Assembly: GCA_031274075.1 (NCBI GenBank)
Contig: JAISQQ010000435.1
Span: 1 to 6,487, forward strand
Source: Accumulibacter sp.
GTDB lineage: Bacteria; Pseudomonadota; Gammaproteobacteria; Burkholderiales; Rhodocyclaceae
Length of the DNA: 6,487 nucleotides
Direction of reading: 5' to 3'
The notes below the pieces were generated by a model. The model was not told the DNA's origin. It did not search any database and saw only the letters and a program-made list of their open reading frames with translations. A program made the translations under genes and the position numbers. Numbering within the stretch: the stretch's first letter is position 1; every line of letters begins with the position of its first letter. Below are positions 4,943-6,487 of the stretch, piece by piece.

Positions 4943-4977
4943 CTCTGGGTTTGACCGGCCCGGAAGGGGGGTTTTCG

Positions 4978-6156
4978 ATGCAGAAGAAAATCATCGCACT
5001 GGCGGTTGCCGGACTGGTTTCGGGCGCTGCCTTCGCGCAGTCCAATGTCACGCTGTACGGCCGCCTCGACCTGGGCTACGTCTACAGCAAGTCGGATTAC
5101 AAGAAGTTCCAGGGCATCGAGAACGGCAACGGCATCAATGGCGGCGGTAGCCGCATCGGCGTCAAGGGCGAGGAAGCCCTGGGCAATGGCCTGAAAGCGA
5201 TCTTCGAAGCCGAGTGGGGTTTTGCCGCCGATGAAGGCAGCGGGCCGGTCGACGCCCGCTGGGCTTTTGTCGGTCTGGCCGGCAAGTTCGGCAGAGTGAC
5301 CGTTGGCCGTAACAATACGCCGGACGACCTCTATCTGGGCGCCACCGGCGTCATGGGAGTCAACGGACACGAGCCGATCAGGCGGTTCCGCGATCAGGCT
5401 AACACCGGGACAGGCAATGCGGGAGGCATATTGGTTGGTGACCGTTGGAATAACTCGATTGCGTACAACAGCCCGAACTTCTCCGGCATTGATTTCACGG
5501 CCATTTACTCTTTCGGCGAGAAAGTGAATACAAGTAAAGGTGGACTCGACGATAACGATGACCCCGTCCCTGGCTATAGTTGCACCGGCAGCGGCACTGC
5601 CTCGGTGACGTGCTATAAAGGCGCCGACACCTCCGACGCCGGCAAATTCGGCCTCGGTGTGCGTTATGCCAACGGCCCCTTGTATCTGACCGCGGTTTAC
5701 GAGGCTCGTGCTGATGATGACAGTGCGAAAGAGTGGCCTGGCGATGGCAACGAAGGCTACGGCGCCAAGGGATGGGCGCTCGGCGGCACGTATGACTTCA
5801 AGGTCGCCAAGGTATACGCCAACTACTACCGCGTGAAGCAAAACGACCACGGTCGCGGTGGGGATGAGGGCAGCGACAAGAGAACGGCGTGGTCCCTGGG
5901 CGTCGGCGTCCCGGTCAGCGGCGCCGGCACGATCGTGGCCGAATACGCACAGTTCAAGGACAGCTTCGTCGACGATGGAAACAAGGCCAAGGGCTACACC
6001 GTGGGTTACAAACATACCCTGTCCAAGCGGACCTCGCTGTATACCTACCTGGTGCGCATCAACAACGATGATAACGTCAGCGCCGGATGGACCAAGACGG
6101 GCATCACGGGCGAAAACCAGACCACCTTCACCGCCGGTATCCTCCACGTCTTCTGA
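4978..6156 (+). CDS. General trimeric outer-membrane porin (Gram-negative porin, betaproteobacterial type)
   Basis: This is a 392-residue beta-barrel precursor that forms a water-filled diffusion channel for small hydrophilic solutes in the outer membrane. A signal peptide (MQKKIIALAVAGLVSGAAFA) is probably cut before QSNVTLYGRLDLG, the typical mature start of these porins. Family landmarks follow: SRIGVKGEEALGNGLKAIFE (58-77), WAFVGLAGKFGRVTVGRNNT (95-114), alternating aromatic/polar strands throughout, and a C-terminal strand ending in Phe (AGILHVF), the BAM recognition feature. A loop at about 183-218 is acidic and contains Cys202 and Cys212, which could form a disulfide. The ATG at 4978 has GGAAGGGGGG 6 bases upstream; a TTG at 4921 would precede the signal peptide pointlessly. 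It is monocistronic, with its own terminator 26 bases after the stop. Substrate selectivity cannot be read from the sequence. Confidence 0.96.
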   Translation: MQKKIIALAVAGLVSGAAFAQSNVTLYGRLDLGYVYSKSDYKKFQGIENGNGINGGGSRIGVKGEEALGNGLKAIFEAEWGFAADEGSGPVDARWAFVGLAGKFGRVTVGRNNTPDDLYLGATGVMGVNGHEPIRRFRDQANTGTGNAGGILVGDRWNNSIAYNSPNFSGIDFTAIYSFGEKVNTSKGGLDDNDDPVPGYSCTGSGTASVTCYKGADTSDAGKFGLGVRYANGPLYLTAVYEARADDDSAKEWPGDGNEGYGAKGWALGGTYDFKVAKVYANYYRVKQNDHGRGGDEGSDKRTAWSLGVGVPVSGAGTIVAEYAQFKDSFVDDGNKAKGYTVGYKHTLSKRTSLYTYLVRINNDDNVSAGWTKTGITGENQTTFTAGILHVF

Positions 6157-6181
6157 TCCGGTTTCCGGACCTGAAACTCGC

Positions 6182-6209
6182 AACGGGCGCGTCAAGCGCC
6201 CGTTTTTTT
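6182..6209 (+). terminator. Rho-independent terminator of the porin gene
   Basis: A perfect 9-base stem AACGGGCGC (6182-6190) pairs with GCGCCCGTT (6196-6204) around the loop GTCAA and runs into seven T (6203-6209). It begins 26 bases after the porin stop, the textbook arrangement for intrinsic termination. Confidence 0.93.
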
Positions 6210-6228
6210 GGTATGCCCACCCTACGCC

Positions 6229-6261
6229 CGCGCCTCGCCGGGAATCCGCGCCTCGCCGGGA
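6229..6261 (+). repeat. Two tandem copies of CGCGCCTCGCCGGGA
   Basis: The 15-base unit occurs at 6229-6243 and 6247-6261, a period of 18. The second copy continues as GGGAGCGCGG (6258-6267), a decamer found again inside the left arm of the following inverted-repeat element (6315-6324). This hints that the region is built from fragments of the same repeat family. Confidence 0.7.
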
Positions 6262-6310
6262 GCGCGGTTATCTTACCCAAGCCCATTATGAAAGCTTCAC
6301 TCCGAGCCGC

Positions 6311-6400
6311 CCCTGGGAGCGCGGGGCACCCGCCCGCAACAACGGCGGTAGTGGCATGGCGCGGGCCAAAAAGCGGGGCGGGTGCCCCGCGCTCCCAGGG
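6311..6400. repeat. 90-base element with perfect 25-base inverted arms
   Basis: The left arm 6311-6335 (starting CCCTGGGAGCGCGG) is the exact reverse complement of 6376-6400 (ending GCGCTCCCAGGG), with a 40-base middle. The arms are very GC-rich. No open reading frame or flanking target duplication is visible. It resembles a miniature non-autonomous inverted-repeat element or large REP-like hairpin. It is not a terminator because no T run follows. Confidence 0.8.
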
Positions 6401-6444
6401 AAAATCGCAAACATCACAGGCGTCGGGAACCGTGACCGCCGGGG

Positions 6445-6469
6445 AAAAAAAACGGGCGCCGAAGCGCCC
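6445..6469 (-). terminator. Minus-strand intrinsic terminator with TTCG loop
   Basis: Read on the minus strand: GGGCGC (6469-6464), tetraloop TTCG, GCGCCC (6459-6454), then G and eight T (6452-6445). The TTCG loop and T run are typical of a strong terminator. It implies a minus-strand gene ending just beyond the right edge, convergent with the porin. On the plus strand the hairpin is followed only by ATTTT, so plus-strand use is weaker. Confidence 0.85.
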
Positions 6470-6487
6470 ATTTTGGGTTTCTACAGG

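Larger units (their letters stand above)
4520..4977. other. 458-base gene-free region rich in dispersed repeats
   Basis: No coding region is supported here on either strand. The left half holds the body of heptamer element copy C, a 72-base inverted-repeat element (4607-4678) and two hairpins (4743-4794). The right half (about 4800-4977) becomes more AT-rich and probably carries the porin promoter. Candidate -10 boxes such as TAGAAT (4811-4816) and GATAAA (about 4837-4842) lack a convincing -35 partner at normal spacing, so no promoter is called. Confidence 0.6.
6157..6487. other. Gene-free spacer after the porin
   Basis: No coding region is supported in these 331 bases. In order the spacer holds the porin terminator, a short tandem repeat, a 90-base element with perfect inverted arms, and a minus-strand terminator at the right edge. 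Short open frames here are high-GC chance frames across the repeats. Confidence 0.65.

Noticed and set aside
4831..6195. A 454-residue minus-strand open frame opposite the porin
   Set aside because: The plus-strand porin has a signal peptide, ribosome site, family motifs and terminator. The antisense frame shows no recognisable domain and is a codon-bias shadow.

Overview
The window looks like chromosome from a GC-rich Betaproteobacterium, probably of the Rhodocyclales/Nitrosomonadales type. This rests on the gene set (secB, grxC and a membrane rhodanese divergent from envC and ctpA), on a porin with the N- and C-terminal signatures of betaproteobacterial general porins, and on strongly GC-biased codon use. 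The exact genus cannot be read from the sequence.

Left part, minus strand (1-1074): a compact cluster transcribed rhodanese -> grxC -> secB. Rhodanese and grxC overlap by 4 bases (ATGA). secB runs off the left edge. The theme is thiol/sulfur redox chemistry plus protein export.

Middle part, plus strand (1252-4519): envC (a murein hydrolase activator with a degenerate LytM domain), ctpA (a periplasmic S41 carboxy-terminal processing protease) and a small conserved-looking gene whose N-terminal half resembles a heavy-metal-associated (HMA-like) fold without the metal-binding CxxC. envC and ctpA form a plausible cell-envelope operon, because both act on periplasmic cell-wall remodelling. The third gene follows a cluster of hairpins.

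Right part (4520-6487): a 458-base gene-free stretch packed with small dispersed repeats, then a monocistronic outer-membrane porin with its own strong terminator, then another repeat-rich spacer. That spacer contains a 90-base element with perfect 25-base inverted arms and ends in a minus-strand terminator, so a convergent gene probably lies just beyond the right edge.

The most unusual signal is a family of small palindromic elements built from tandem heptamers (AGGACAG on one arm, CTGTCCT on the other) around a hairpin core. It occurs three times (about 1180-1225, 1231-1328 and 4516-4602). One copy forms the 5' end of envC: the ATG lies in a mutated heptamer, and the hydrophobic core of the signal peptide is the translated heptamer array. 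Another copy contains the stop codon of the HMA-like gene. These elements appear to have been taken into gene ends rather than sitting passively between genes.
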